DNA of 64,000 nucleotides, from positions 1,906,823-1,970,822 of the forward strand of contig NZ_KN196470.1 in the NCBI RefSeq assembly GCF_000761445.1, in the 5' to 3' direction. The notes below the pieces were generated by a model. The model did not search any database. It was not told where the DNA came from and saw nothing but the letters and a program-made list of their open reading frames with translations. Below are positions 7,863 to 20,246 of this stretch, one piece after another. The position numbers and the translations under genes were made by a program. Source of the stretch: Oleiagrimonas soli (GTDB lineage Bacteria; Pseudomonadota; Gammaproteobacteria; Xanthomonadales; Rhodanobacteraceae). Position 1 is the stretch's first letter, and each line of letters begins with the position of its first letter.

Positions 7863-8749
7863 ACCACCTTCCGCCAGAAGCGCCACCGATGCGCGTGGCG
7901 CACCTCCATGCGCTCGCCGCTGGCAAAGTCCAGACGCATGGCCTTGTGGCCTTTCAGCGCCCGCGTCAGCAGCGGCCAATGCACCTCGGGACGCAGGTCG
8001 GATTCGAGGTCGAGCAACACGTCGCCCTCGCCGTCGGGATCGAAATCGCGCACTGCCGCGATCCCGACCCGCGCACGCTCGGCCAGCACGCGCGCCAGCG
8101 GGTCCGCCGTGTAGATGCGCTCGATGTCGGCCTTCACCCAGGACGGCAGGCGTCCGCCGCCCCACAGCCACAGGCAGTTCACCGGCATCTGCCCACGCGC
8201 GCGGCGCTCGGCGTTGAGCGGGTGCTGATGCAGCAGGATCTGCGCTTCGTTGAACAGCTCGCGCCAGCTTGCGTGGCGCGCGTCCTGCGGCAGGTACGGC
8301 AGCAGGTCGTCGCCGAGCACGCGATCAGGCGCGGCGAAGGCCGGCGGCTGGGCGTCGCGCGGCAGGCGCAGATGCCAGCGCGAAGGCGCGGTCGTTTCCA
8401 GCAGGAAACCACGGTCGCCGAACAACGGACGCAGCGGGCGCGCCAGCGCCTCGGCGTCCGCGGCCGTCAGGTCCAGCGTGCCGCAGGCGAGCATGCGCGC
8501 ACCGGTCATGTCCGGCTGCACGAAGGCCGGATCGGCGCACAGCCAGGTCTCGCCCCCGGCATCGCCGCAGACGGCCTCGCGCAGCAGCGCGGCCGCCGGC
8601 AAGCCGCCCGACGGCCAGCGGAAATGCGCGCCCAGCGCCGTGGTGTAGCCGTGTTCCGCATCGGGCAGCCGGTCGCCGCGAACCAGCCAGGTGCGCAGCA
8701 CTCGGTCCTGGCCGCAGAGCGCGAAGTTGGGCAGCAATACATGCAGCAT
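7859..8749 (-). CDS. Conserved uncharacterised protein coupled to recJ
   Basis: A 296-residue, apparently soluble protein beginning MLHVLLPNFALCG. A glycine/tryptophan-rich motif, NCLWLWGGGRLP, lies around residues 193-204. I recognise it only as a conserved gammaproteobacterial protein found next to recJ, sometimes labelled a phosphoglycerate mutase or regulator without experimental support. No catalytic motif allows a firm call. Its stop overlaps the recJ start (ATGA), suggesting coordinated synthesis. Start ATG at 8749 follows closely on the yheS gene upstream (35-base gap). Confidence 0.75.
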   Translation of the reverse strand: MLHVLLPNFALCGQDRVLRTWLVRGDRLPDAEHGYTTALGAHFRWPSGGLPAAALLREAVCGDAGGETWLCADPAFVQPDMTGARMLACGTLDLTAADAEALARPLRPLFGDRGFLLETTAPSRWHLRLPRDAQPPAFAAPDRVLGDDLLPYLPQDARHASWRELFNEAQILLHQHPLNAERRARGQMPVNCLWLWGGGRLPSWVKADIERIYTADPLARVLAERARVGIAAVRDFDPDGEGDVLLDLESDLRPEVHWPLLTRALKGHKAMRLDFASGERMEVRHAHRWRFWRKVV

Positions 8750-8784
8750 GGTTCAGTTCCGGAATCGATCGGGCGGCGGCGCGC

Positions 8785-10695
8785 TCACGCGTGCTCGTCC
8801 TGCAGCGCCTCGATCTGCTCGTGCAGCTCCAGCCAGCGGGTTTCCAGCGTATCGTGCTCGGCGCGCAGTTCGCCCTGACGCTTGCCGAGCTCCGCGGCTT
8901 CGCGCGGCTGCTCGGTGTACAGCGCCGGATCGGCCATGCGCGTCTCGATGTCGGCCAGTTCCTTGTCGATGGCCTGCATGCGTTTTTCGGTCTGTTGCAC
9001 GTCCTTCAGCAACGGCCGCGCCCGTTCGCGCTGCTGCGCGGCGGCGCGACGGCGGTCGCGCGCGGACGTCTGCGGCGCCGATGCGGATGACGCGGAAGTA
9101 TCCTGACCGCGACTGCGCAGCCAGCGCGCGTAGTCGTCCAGGTCGCCGTCGAAGACGTGCAGACCGCCCTCGCCGATGCGCCAGAAACGGTCGCAGACCA
9201 GCCCCAGCAGATGGCGGTCGTGCGAGACCAGCACCAGCGCGCCCTCGTAGTCTTCCAGCGCATCGACCAGCGCCTCGCGCATGTCCAGGTCGAGATGGTT
9301 GGTCGGTTCGTCGAGCAGCAGCAGGTTGGGCTTGTCCCAGGCGATCAGCGCCAGCGCCAGACGCGCACGCTCGCCGCCGGAGAAGCCGTCGACCGGCTCG
9401 AACGCGCGGTCGCCGGCGAACTGCCACTGGCCGAGCCAGTCGCGCAGCTCCTGCTGCGAGACGCCGGGCGCGCGCTCGGAAAGATGCTCGAACGGGCTGG
9501 CGCCGGCGCGCAGGCTCTCCACCGTGTGCTGGGCGAAGTAGCCGACGCGCAGATCCTTGTGCGCGCTGCGCTCGCCGCTGAGCAACGGCAACTCACCGAC
9601 CATCGACTTCACCAGCGTGGACTTGCCGGCGCCGTTGACGCCGAGCAGACCGATGCGGTCGCCGGCCTCGATGCGCAGCGTCACGTCACCGAGCACGCGC
9701 GCGGCTTCGCCCTGCCCCGGCTTGGCCGGATAGCCCAACTCGGCGTGATCGAGGCCGAGCATGGACGTCGGCAATCGGCCGGGTTCGGGAAAGCGGAAAT
9801 GGAACGGCCGCTCCACGCGCACCGCCTCGGTGCCGGCCAGCTTCTCCAGCCGCTTGATGCGCGACTGCGCCTGCTTGGCCTTGCTGGCCTTGGCACGGAA
9901 GCGGTCGACGAACGACTGTAGGTGGGCGCGCTCGGCCTGCTCCTTTTCGTGCGCGATCTGCTGCTGGCGAAGCTGCTCGGCGCGCTGCCGCTCGAAGGCC
10001 GTGTAGTTGCCAGCGTACAGCTTGCCGGTGCCCGCATGCAGATGCAGCACGTGCGAGACGACGCCGTCGAGGAACTCGCGGTCATGCGAAATCACCAGCA
10101 GCATGCCGGGATAGCGGCGCAGCCACTCTTCCAGCCACAGCACGGCGTCGAGATCGAGATGGTTGGTCGGCTCGTCGAGCAGCAGCAGCTCCGACGGCGC
10201 CATCAGCGCACGCGCCAGATTCAGCCGCACGCGCCAACCGCCGGAGAACGAGGCCACCGGCTTCTCGTGCGTATCCGGCGCGAAGCCGAGACCGTGCAGC
10301 AGACGGCCGGCACGGGCGCGGCCGTCGTAGCCGTTGAGCGCTTCGATGCGCTGATGCGCCTGCGCCACGGCCGCATGGTCGCCAACCTGCTGCGCACGCG
10401 CCTCGTCGGCCAGCGCCGCCGCCAGTTCCGTGTCGCCGCCGAGGACGTAGTCGATGGCCGGATCGGGCAACGCGGGCGTTTCCTGCGCCACCGAGGCCAT
10501 GCGCATGTCGGCGGACATGTCCATCGAGCCGGTATCGCTGTCCAGCTCGCCGCGGATGGCCGCGAACAGGCTGGACTTGCCGCAGCCGTTGCGCCCGACG
10601 ACGCCGACTTTCCAGCCGGCGTGAAGGGTCAGGTCGATGCCTTCGAGCAGCGCGCGCGGACCGCGCCGGAGGCCGAATTCGCGAAAGGCGATCAC
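8785..10695 (-). CDS. yheS: ABC-F family ATPase YheS
   Basis: 636 residues, the same length and domain plan as E. coli YheS. Two ABC domains lack membrane segments: Walker A GRNGCGKSS near residue 35 and GVNGAGKST near 350, signatures SFSGGWRVR and GFSGGERAR, and Walker B LLLLDEPTNHLDLD twice. The interdomain linker carries the FRAKASKAKQAQSRIKRLEKL coiled coil typical of ABC-F proteins, and a second coiled coil ends the protein. ABC-F proteins act on the ribosome rather than in transport. The start is GTG (10695), giving MIAFREFGLRRG, which aligns with the E. coli N-terminus. It lies 31 bases after greA. Confidence 0.93.
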   Translation of the reverse strand: MIAFREFGLRRGPRALLEGIDLTLHAGWKVGVVGRNGCGKSSLFAAIRGELDSDTGSMDMSADMRMASVAQETPALPDPAIDYVLGGDTELAAALADEARAQQVGDHAAVAQAHQRIEALNGYDGRARAGRLLHGLGFAPDTHEKPVASFSGGWRVRLNLARALMAPSELLLLDEPTNHLDLDAVLWLEEWLRRYPGMLLVISHDREFLDGVVSHVLHLHAGTGKLYAGNYTAFERQRAEQLRQQQIAHEKEQAERAHLQSFVDRFRAKASKAKQAQSRIKRLEKLAGTEAVRVERPFHFRFPEPGRLPTSMLGLDHAELGYPAKPGQGEAARVLGDVTLRIEAGDRIGLLGVNGAGKSTLVKSMVGELPLLSGERSAHKDLRVGYFAQHTVESLRAGASPFEHLSERAPGVSQQELRDWLGQWQFAGDRAFEPVDGFSGGERARLALALIAWDKPNLLLLDEPTNHLDLDMREALVDALEDYEGALVLVSHDRHLLGLVCDRFWRIGEGGLHVFDGDLDDYARWLRSRGQDTSASSASAPQTSARDRRRAAAQQRERARPLLKDVQQTEKRMQAIDKELADIETRMADPALYTEQPREAAELGKRQGELRAEHDTLETRWLELHEQIEALQDEHA

Positions 10696-10726
10696 CGTCT
10701 ATGCGCTCCGCCGGCCGGGGCCGTGC

Positions 10727-11199
10727 TCACTCGTAGCGGACGCCGATGATCTCGTAGTTCTTCACGCCCCTGGGCGCCTCGAACTCGATGCTGTCGCCTT
10801 CCAGACGACCGATCAGCGCGCGCGCGATCGGCGAGGTCACGGCGATCAGGTTCTGCTTGATGTCGGCTTCGAGGTCGCCGACGATCTGGTAGGTCACCTC
10901 GTCGCCGCTGTCCTCGTCTTCGAGATCGACGATGGCGCCGAACACGATCTTGTTGCCAGCGTTGAGCGTGCTGGTGTCGATCACCTGCGCGGTGGACAAC
11001 GCGGCTTCGAGTTCGTTGATGCGACCCTCGATGAAGCTCTGCTGCTCACGCGCGGCGTGGTATTCGGCGTTCTCCTTCAGATCGCCGTGCGCACGCGCCT
11101 CGGCGATGGCCTCGATGATGCGCGGACGCTCCTCGCTCTTGAGGCGGTCCAGTTCCTTGCGCAGGCGCTCCGCGCCTTTCTTGGTCATGGGAGCACGGT

Positions 11200-11203
<4 letters not shown>
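10727..11203 (-). CDS. greA: Transcription elongation factor GreA
   Basis: 158 residues, the standard GreA length. It rescues backtracked RNA polymerase by stimulating transcript cleavage through the secondary channel. The N-terminal coiled coil (residues 8-75) contains the [18 protein letters not shown] tip region with the conserved acidic residues. The C-terminal FKBP-like domain has [10 protein letters not shown]. The start [14 protein letters not shown] aligns with the E. coli protein and overlaps the carB stop as ATGA, so greA is the third gene of a carA-carB-greA message. Confidence 0.97.
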
Positions 11204-15554
<4,351 letters not shown>

Positions 15555-15643
15555 GGGGGCCGCCTTCGGCAGGTGCAGCAAAACCCGCAGGCCGGCGTGA
15601 CTGGCCTGTGGGGCTCGCAAAAAGGGTTCTCGGGCGGGCCACA

Positions 15644-15672
15644 ATGTTAAGCCTCGGCAGGATCGATGTCCA
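15644..15672 (-). promoter_or_regulatory. Probable sigma70 promoter of carA
   Basis: On the minus strand, -35 TGGACA (15667-15672), a 17-base spacer, and -10 TAACAT (15644-15649). Predicted transcription start is near 15637. No pyrimidine or arginine operator was recognised. Confidence 0.55.
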
Positions 15673-15698
15673 CCGCCGCGACGGAATTGGCGCCATGT

Positions 15699-15729
15699 TT
15701 GTCGACCGCCGGGACTCTGGCGCTAGACT
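15699..15729 (+). promoter_or_regulatory. Possible promoter of the six-gene 15771-20124 operon
   Basis: TTGTCG (15699-15704) and TAGACT (15724-15729) with a 19-base spacer, about 41 bases before the first ATG. The spacing is long, so support is moderate. It diverges from the carA promoter. Confidence 0.35.
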
Positions 15730-15770
15730 GTGGCTCGATATGCCGTTCATCGCACACACGAGGAGACCCC

Positions 15771-16058
15771 ATGGCCAGCGACCAGTATCACGAGCCGATC
15801 GAGGAACTCAGCGACGAAGTGCGCGACATGCACCGCGCCATCGTGTCGCTGATGGAGGAACTGGAAGCGGTCGACTGGTACAACCAGCGCGCCAGCGCCT
15901 GCAAGGACGACGAACTGAAGGCGATCCTCGAACACAACCGCGACGAGGAGAAGGAACATGCCGCGATGGTGCTGGAATGGATTCGCCGACGCGATCCGTT
16001 CTTCTCCGAGCAGATGAAGAAATTCCTGTTCACCGACAAGTCGCTTCGTCACGACTAG
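15771..16058 (+). CDS. Encapsulated-ferritin-like (EncFtn) protein without a cargo tail
   Basis: 95 residues, almost all of it the two-helix EncFtn core. The metal and ferroxidase positions known from Rhodospirillum rubrum EncFtn are present at a constant offset: E29, E30, E32, W36 and Y37 in MEELEAVDWY, then E60 and H63 in DEEKEHAAM. EncFtn decamers oxidise Fe(II) and normally sit inside encapsulin shells via a C-terminal peptide. Here the chain ends shortly after the core (KKFLFTDKSLRHD), with no evident targeting extension, and there is no encapsulin gene in the window. Start 15771 has GAGGAGA 6 bases upstream. First gene of a tight operon with a 2OG-Fe(II) oxygenase 31 bases downstream. 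Confidence 0.85.
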   Translation: MASDQYHEPIEELSDEVRDMHRAIVSLMEELEAVDWYNQRASACKDDELKAILEHNRDEEKEHAAMVLEWIRRRDPFFSEQMKKFLFTDKSLRHD

Positions 16059-16089
16059 CCTCGCTGCCCACCATCGTCGCGATTCCGCC

Positions 16090-16782
16090 ATGACCACGCC
16101 CCTGATCGATCCCGCCCGTCTCGACCGCGTCGACACCACGGTGCGCCTGCAGCCGTTTCCGTTCCTGGTCGCGCACGAGCAGTTGCCGGACAGCGCACGC
16201 GCCGAACTCGACCGTGACTTCCCACGTTACGAGGAAGCCGGTTTCTTCCCGTGGGAAGCCGACGAATGCGGCCCGTCGATCAATGCCGTGATCGAGCAGC
16301 TGACCGCGCCGGAAATTGCCAGCGCCATCGGCGCCAAGCTGGAGATCGACAACCTCGGTCAATATCCGACCCTGGTGACCCTGTGCCGTCACCTCAACAA
16401 GCGGCACGGCACCATCCATACCGACAGCCGTTCCAAGATCGCCACCGCCCTGCTCTATCTCAACGAGAGCTGGCCCGACACCAGCGAGGGCTGCCTGCGG
16501 TTCCTGGAGAAGATCGACGACATCGACGCCACGTTGGCCCCCGAACTGAAGCCGCTGTACGGCAAGTTCGCGGTGTTCCGGCGCGCGGACAACTCCTTCC
16601 ACGGCCACCTGCCGCACGAAGGCGAGCGCCGCGTGATCCAGGTCGCCTGGCTGGTCGACGAAGAAGCCAAGCTGCGCAAGACCAAGCGCGGCAAGTTCTC
16701 GCGCCTGTTCAAGAAGCTGTTCGGAAAACTGGACAAGAAGGTCGGCGCCAGCCGCGACCGCAGCGCCTCGCATCGCGATTGA
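16090..16782 (+). CDS. 2-oxoglutarate/Fe(II)-dependent oxygenase family protein
   Basis: 230 residues. The double-stranded beta-helix iron triad is visible as H110-T-D112 in TIHTDSRSK and H171 in SFHGHLPHEGERR, with the R180/R181 pair placed to bind 2-oxoglutarate. Members hydroxylate proteins, lipids or small molecules, and the substrate cannot be deduced. The C-terminal ~35 residues are lysine/arginine-rich (KTKRGKFSRLFKKLFGK), suggesting nucleic-acid or membrane-surface contact. It sits between the EncFtn-like gene and a TPR membrane gene with 31-base gaps, so is probably co-transcribed. The ferritin-like partner may supply or buffer its iron (inference). Confidence 0.85.
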   Translation: MTTPLIDPARLDRVDTTVRLQPFPFLVAHEQLPDSARAELDRDFPRYEEAGFFPWEADECGPSINAVIEQLTAPEIASAIGAKLEIDNLGQYPTLVTLCRHLNKRHGTIHTDSRSKIATALLYLNESWPDTSEGCLRFLEKIDDIDATLAPELKPLYGKFAVFRRADNSFHGHLPHEGERRVIQVAWLVDEEAKLRKTKRGKFSRLFKKLFGKLDKKVGASRDRSASHRD

Positions 16783-16813
16783 GCCATCCGGACCGCATTC
16801 ACAAGGACCTGCG

Positions 16814-17563
16814 ATGCCCGTTCTGTTCTTCGTATCCATCGCCCTGCAGATCGCCTGCGCGATCCACGTCATCCGCAGCGGCCGTTCGCTGTACTGGATC
16901 TGGCTGCTGCTGATCGCGTCGTATCTCGGCGTGCTGATCTACGTGCTGGCGGCGGTCATTCCGGACCTGCGCAACAACCCGGGCAGCCGCAAGGTCGCGC
17001 GCAAGGCCATCCAGGCCATCGATCCGGCGCGGCGACGACGCGAACTGCAGCGTCGTCTGGAGATCAGCAACACCGTCGACAACCGCCGCCATCTGGCCGA
17101 GGAATGTCTGGAACTGTGCGACTACGCCAATGCCGAGGAACTTTACCGTGGCCTGCTGACAGGCATGTACGCGGACGATCCCGACTTCCTGCTCGGCCTG
17201 GCACAGGCCCAGGCCGGTCGCGACGATTACGCCGGCGCGCACGGCACGCTGGATGCGCTGAAGGCGGCCAACCCGGCCTACAAGTCCAGCGAGGGCGAAC
17301 TGCTGCACGCACGCTGCCTGGAAGCGCTGGGCGACACCGACGCCGCACTGGACGCCTATCGCATGCTGGCCGTCAGCTATCCCGGCGAAGAAGGTCGCTA
17401 CCGCTACGGACGCCTGCTCGGCAGGACGCAGCGTCACGATGAGGCGCGCGAAGTGTTCGAGTCGCAACTGCGCCAGGCACGCAGCATGCCCGCCTACTAC
17501 CGGCGCAAGGAACGCCCGTGGCTGAAAGCCGCGCGTCAGGAACTGGCCCAACTGGGCTCGTGA
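16814..17563 (+). CDS. Membrane-anchored TPR protein
   Basis: 249 residues. Two hydrophobic segments at residues ~2-18 and ~25-46 form a hairpin in the membrane. The rest is cytoplasmic helical repeat of TPR type, e.g. YANAEELYRGLLTGMYADDP, DYAGAHGTLDALKAANP and TDAALDAYRMLAVSYPGEEG. TPR domains scaffold protein complexes, so it may organise the products of this operon at the inner membrane. ATG at 16814 is preceded by AAGGA. Gaps of 31 and 28 bases separate it from its neighbours. It has some likeness to LapB-type membrane TPR proteins, but the rubredoxin end of LapB is missing. Confidence 0.8.
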   Translation: MPVLFFVSIALQIACAIHVIRSGRSLYWIWLLLIASYLGVLIYVLAAVIPDLRNNPGSRKVARKAIQAIDPARRRRELQRRLEISNTVDNRRHLAEECLELCDYANAEELYRGLLTGMYADDPDFLLGLAQAQAGRDDYAGAHGTLDALKAANPAYKSSEGELLHARCLEALGDTDAALDAYRMLAVSYPGEEGRYRYGRLLGRTQRHDEAREVFESQLRQARSMPAYYRRKERPWLKAARQELAQLGS

Positions 17564-17591
17564 TGAAACCCGCCTGCCGAGGTTCGGCTCC

Positions 17592-18344
17592 ATGACGCCC
17601 GTCGCGCTGCACACCGTGTTCGAGCTGCTGGCCTACAGCGTCGGCTTCCAGACCTACCTGTGGCAGCGCCGACACCGTGTGGACGGCAGTGTCGGCGACC
17701 GCGACATGATGGCCGTGGTCGCCGTCGGCGCCATCGTCGGCGCGGCGCTGGGCGCGAAGATGTCGTACTGGCTGGACGATCCGCTGACCGCCTTTGCCGA
17801 CTTCCCGAATTGGCGGCACCTGCTGGAAGGCAAGTCGATCATCGGCGCGCTGATCGGCGGCCTGATCGGCGTCGAGGGCGTCAAGCGCCTGTGGGGCGTG
17901 CGTCAGTCCACCGGCGACAACTTCGTGCTGCCGCTGACCGTGGGCATGTGCATCGGCCGCGTCGGCTGCTTTCTCGGCGGACTCGGCGACCATACCTACG
18001 GCATCGCCACTTCGCTGCCGTGGGGCGTCGACTTCGGCGACGGCATCGCGCGACACCCGACGCAGCTCTACGAAATCGTCTTCCTGCTGCTGCAATACGC
18101 CTGGATTCGCATCCGTTGGACGCGGTTCGAGGTGTCCGGCGACCGCTTCCGCGCGTTCATGGTCGGCTACCTCGCGTTCCGTCTGCTGGTCGAGTTCATC
18201 AAGCCCGTCTTCTACGCCTGGCCGCTGGGGCTGACCGGCCTGCAGTGGCTTTGCGTGGCCGGACTGCTCTACTACGCGCGCGCCATTCCGCGTATCGTGC
18301 GGGTCATGGTCCTGGGGAGACGACCGGTTTGGGAACCAAGGTAA
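17592..18344 (+). CDS. Lgt-like (prolipoprotein diacylglyceryl transferase family) membrane protein
   Basis: 250 residues with about seven hydrophobic segments. GRVGCFLGGLGDHTYG around residues 120-135 corresponds to the Lgt signature loop, and RHPTQLYE around 155 to the conserved region with an essential arginine. The HGG segment of true Lgt is replaced by GKSIIGALIGG. True Lgt moves a diacylglyceryl group from phosphatidylglycerol to lipoproteins. This divergent copy probably acts on, or at least binds, a phospholipid (inference). Its last 16 bases overlap the following radical SAM gene, linking the two. Confidence 0.85.
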   Translation: MTPVALHTVFELLAYSVGFQTYLWQRRHRVDGSVGDRDMMAVVAVGAIVGAALGAKMSYWLDDPLTAFADFPNWRHLLEGKSIIGALIGGLIGVEGVKRLWGVRQSTGDNFVLPLTVGMCIGRVGCFLGGLGDHTYGIATSLPWGVDFGDGIARHPTQLYEIVFLLLQYAWIRIRWTRFEVSGDRFRAFMVGYLAFRLLVEFIKPVFYAWPLGLTGLQWLCVAGLLYYARAIPRIVRVMVLGRRPVWEPR

Positions 18345-19765
18345 GGCCGTACCTGTTCTACGACAGCGCGGTATCGGTGTGCACGCAGTGCCTGCGCCGC
18401 GTCGAGGCGAAAATCCTGATCAAGGACGAGCGCGTCTTTCTGGAGAAATGGTGCCCGCTGCACGGGCGCGAACGGGTGCTGATCGCCGACGACGCGGCCT
18501 ACTATCGCCGCTGCCGCGAAGTGTTCATCAAGCCGCCGGAACTGCCGCAGCGCTTCAACACGCCGCAGCGCTGGGGTTGTCCGTACGATTGCGGGCTGTG
18601 TCCGGAGCACATGCAACACAGCTGCCTGACGCTGATCGAGATCACCGACCACTGCAACCTGCGCTGTCCGATCTGCTACGCCGACAGCGGCCCGCATCGC
18701 CCCGGCTTCCGCGATCTGGCGACCGTCGAGCGTATGCTCGACGCCGTGGTCGCCAATGAAGGCGAACCGGACGTGGTGCAGATTTCCGGCGGCGAGCCGA
18801 CCCTGCACCCGCAGTTCTTCGAGATTCTGGACGCCGCGCGTGCGCGCCCGATCCGTCACCTGATGGTCAACACCAACGGTCTGCGCATCGCGCGGGAGCC
18901 GGACTTCGCCGCGCGCCTGGCGGACTATCAGCCCGGCTTCGAGCTGTACCTGCAGTTCGATTCCCTGCGCGACGAGGTGCACAAGGACCTGCGCGGCGCG
19001 AAACTGCGCGATATCCGCCTGAAGGCGCTGGAACAGCTCAACCGCCACGACATTTCCACCACGCTGGTGGTGACGGTGAAGAAGGGACTCAACGACGGCG
19101 AGCTGGGCGAAATCATCGACTTCGCGCTGCAACAGCCCTGCGTGCGCGGCGTGACCTTCCAGCCGATCCAGGCCGCCGGACGGCTGGAGCACTACGACCC
19201 GGCCACCGACCGGCTGACGCTGAGTGAAGTGCGCCGCCGCATCCTCGAACAATCGCCGCTGTTCGAGCCGGACGACCTGATCCCGGTGCCCTGCAACCCC
19301 GACTGCCTGGCGATGGCCTACGCGCTGAAACTGGGCGACGAGACCGTGCCGTTGACGCGCTTCGTGTCGCCGCAGACGCTGGTCGAGAAAGGCCGCAACA
19401 CCATCGTGGTCGAACGCGACGAGGACCTTCGCGCCCACGTGTTCGAGCTGTTCGCGACCAACCACTCGCCCGAGGATCAGGCCTGCTCGCTGTCCGACCT
19501 GCTGTGCTGTCTGCCGCAAGTGCAGGCGCCGGCGGACCTGGGCTACCGCAACGTGTTCCGCGTGCTGATCATGCAGTTCATCGACGCCCACGGCTTCGAT
19601 CTGCGCGCGGTGAAGAAGTCCTGCGTGCACATCGCGCAGCCGGACGGCACCATCGTGCCGTTCGACACCTTCAATCTGTTCTACCGCGACGACCTCTCGG
19701 ACCGCCTGCAGCGTCTGCGCGACGAAGTGGAACGCGCCTATCCCGTGGAGGATGCCCCCGCATGA
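18329..19765 (+). CDS. Radical SAM protein resembling tetraether-lipid synthase (Tes / MJ0619 family)
   Basis: 478 residues. The radical SAM cluster motif is C109-x3-C113-x2-C116 (DHCNLRCPICY), followed by SGGEPTLHP. Extra cysteines are arranged as in the archaeal Tes family: C18/C21 (CTQC) with a later WCPLHG, C84-x3-C88-x2-C91 (GCPYDCGLC), and C322-x3-C326 (PCNPDC). Together these suggest auxiliary iron-sulfur or mononuclear metal sites. Tes couples lipid tails by C-C bond formation in archaea; bacterial homologues are mostly unstudied. No ATG is available in frame; TTG at 18329, with GGGGAGA ~9 bases upstream, is the best start. It overlaps the Lgt-like gene by 16 bases and the next gene by 4. 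Confidence 0.85.
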   Translation: MGTKVRPYLFYDSAVSVCTQCLRRVEAKILIKDERVFLEKWCPLHGRERVLIADDAAYYRRCREVFIKPPELPQRFNTPQRWGCPYDCGLCPEHMQHSCLTLIEITDHCNLRCPICYADSGPHRPGFRDLATVERMLDAVVANEGEPDVVQISGGEPTLHPQFFEILDAARARPIRHLMVNTNGLRIAREPDFAARLADYQPGFELYLQFDSLRDEVHKDLRGAKLRDIRLKALEQLNRHDISTTLVVTVKKGLNDGELGEIIDFALQQPCVRGVTFQPIQAAGRLEHYDPATDRLTLSEVRRRILEQSPLFEPDDLIPVPCNPDCLAMAYALKLGDETVPLTRFVSPQTLVEKGRNTIVVERDEDLRAHVFELFATNHSPEDQACSLSDLLCCLPQVQAPADLGYRNVFRVLIMQFIDAHGFDLRAVKKSCVHIAQPDGTIVPFDTFNLFYRDDLSDRLQRLRDEVERAYPVEDAPA

Positions 19766-20124
19766 GCGACATCGAGCTCGATCCGCAGCGTCCCGCGCCA
19801 CCGCCGCCTCCGGACCGGCCTCCAGCACCGACGCCGTCGGGCGATCCGTCCTCGAAGCCGCCCAGGCGCGGATCGATCGCGGCCGGCATCGGGCTGGCGT
19901 GGCTGATCATGATCGCCGGTCATCTGCTGCTGACGCCGTTCGGCGGCCTCGCTTTCACGCCGCTGCCCGAGGCGCTGGTCGGCGTTGCCGCCGCCGTGTG
20001 CTACGGCAAGGGCATCCCGCGCACGGGTCAGGGGCTGCTGCTTGGGCTGGCTTCGCTGCTGGCGGTGATTCTGCTGCTGGTCGCGGCCTGCTTCGGGATG
20101 CTGGCTCTCGGCAGCTTCCACTAG
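19762..20124 (+). CDS. Small proline-rich membrane protein, last gene of the radical SAM operon
   Basis: 120 residues. A cytoplasmic N-terminal ~38 residues very rich in proline (APPPPPDRPPAP) precedes three hydrophobic segments at ~40-60, ~63-82 and ~92-115. No family recognised. ATG at 19762 overlaps the radical SAM stop as ATGA, so production is coupled to it. Its position suggests a membrane partner of the Lgt-like/radical SAM pair. A GC-rich hairpin (CGGCGCGA with TCGCGCCG near 20129-20150) follows the stop but lacks a T-run. Confidence 0.75.
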   Translation: MSDIELDPQRPAPPPPPDRPPAPTPSGDPSSKPPRRGSIAAGIGLAWLIMIAGHLLLTPFGGLAFTPLPEALVGVAAAVCYGKGIPRTGQGLLLGLASLLAVILLLVAACFGMLALGSFH

Positions 20125-20246
20125 TCCCGGCGCGACAAGGTTCGCGCCGCGCGGCTCAGCGCGCGCGCAACGCTTCGATGCATTGTGAGGAGTGGTCCGA
20201 TGCGTCCACGACGCGGCACCGCGCGATGCGCGCTGCGCCGTCGAGC

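Noticed and set aside
20125-20160. Terminator after the six-gene operon
   Set aside because: There is a GC-rich stem (CGGCGCGA/TCGCGCCG) but no T-run, so intrinsic termination is not supported.
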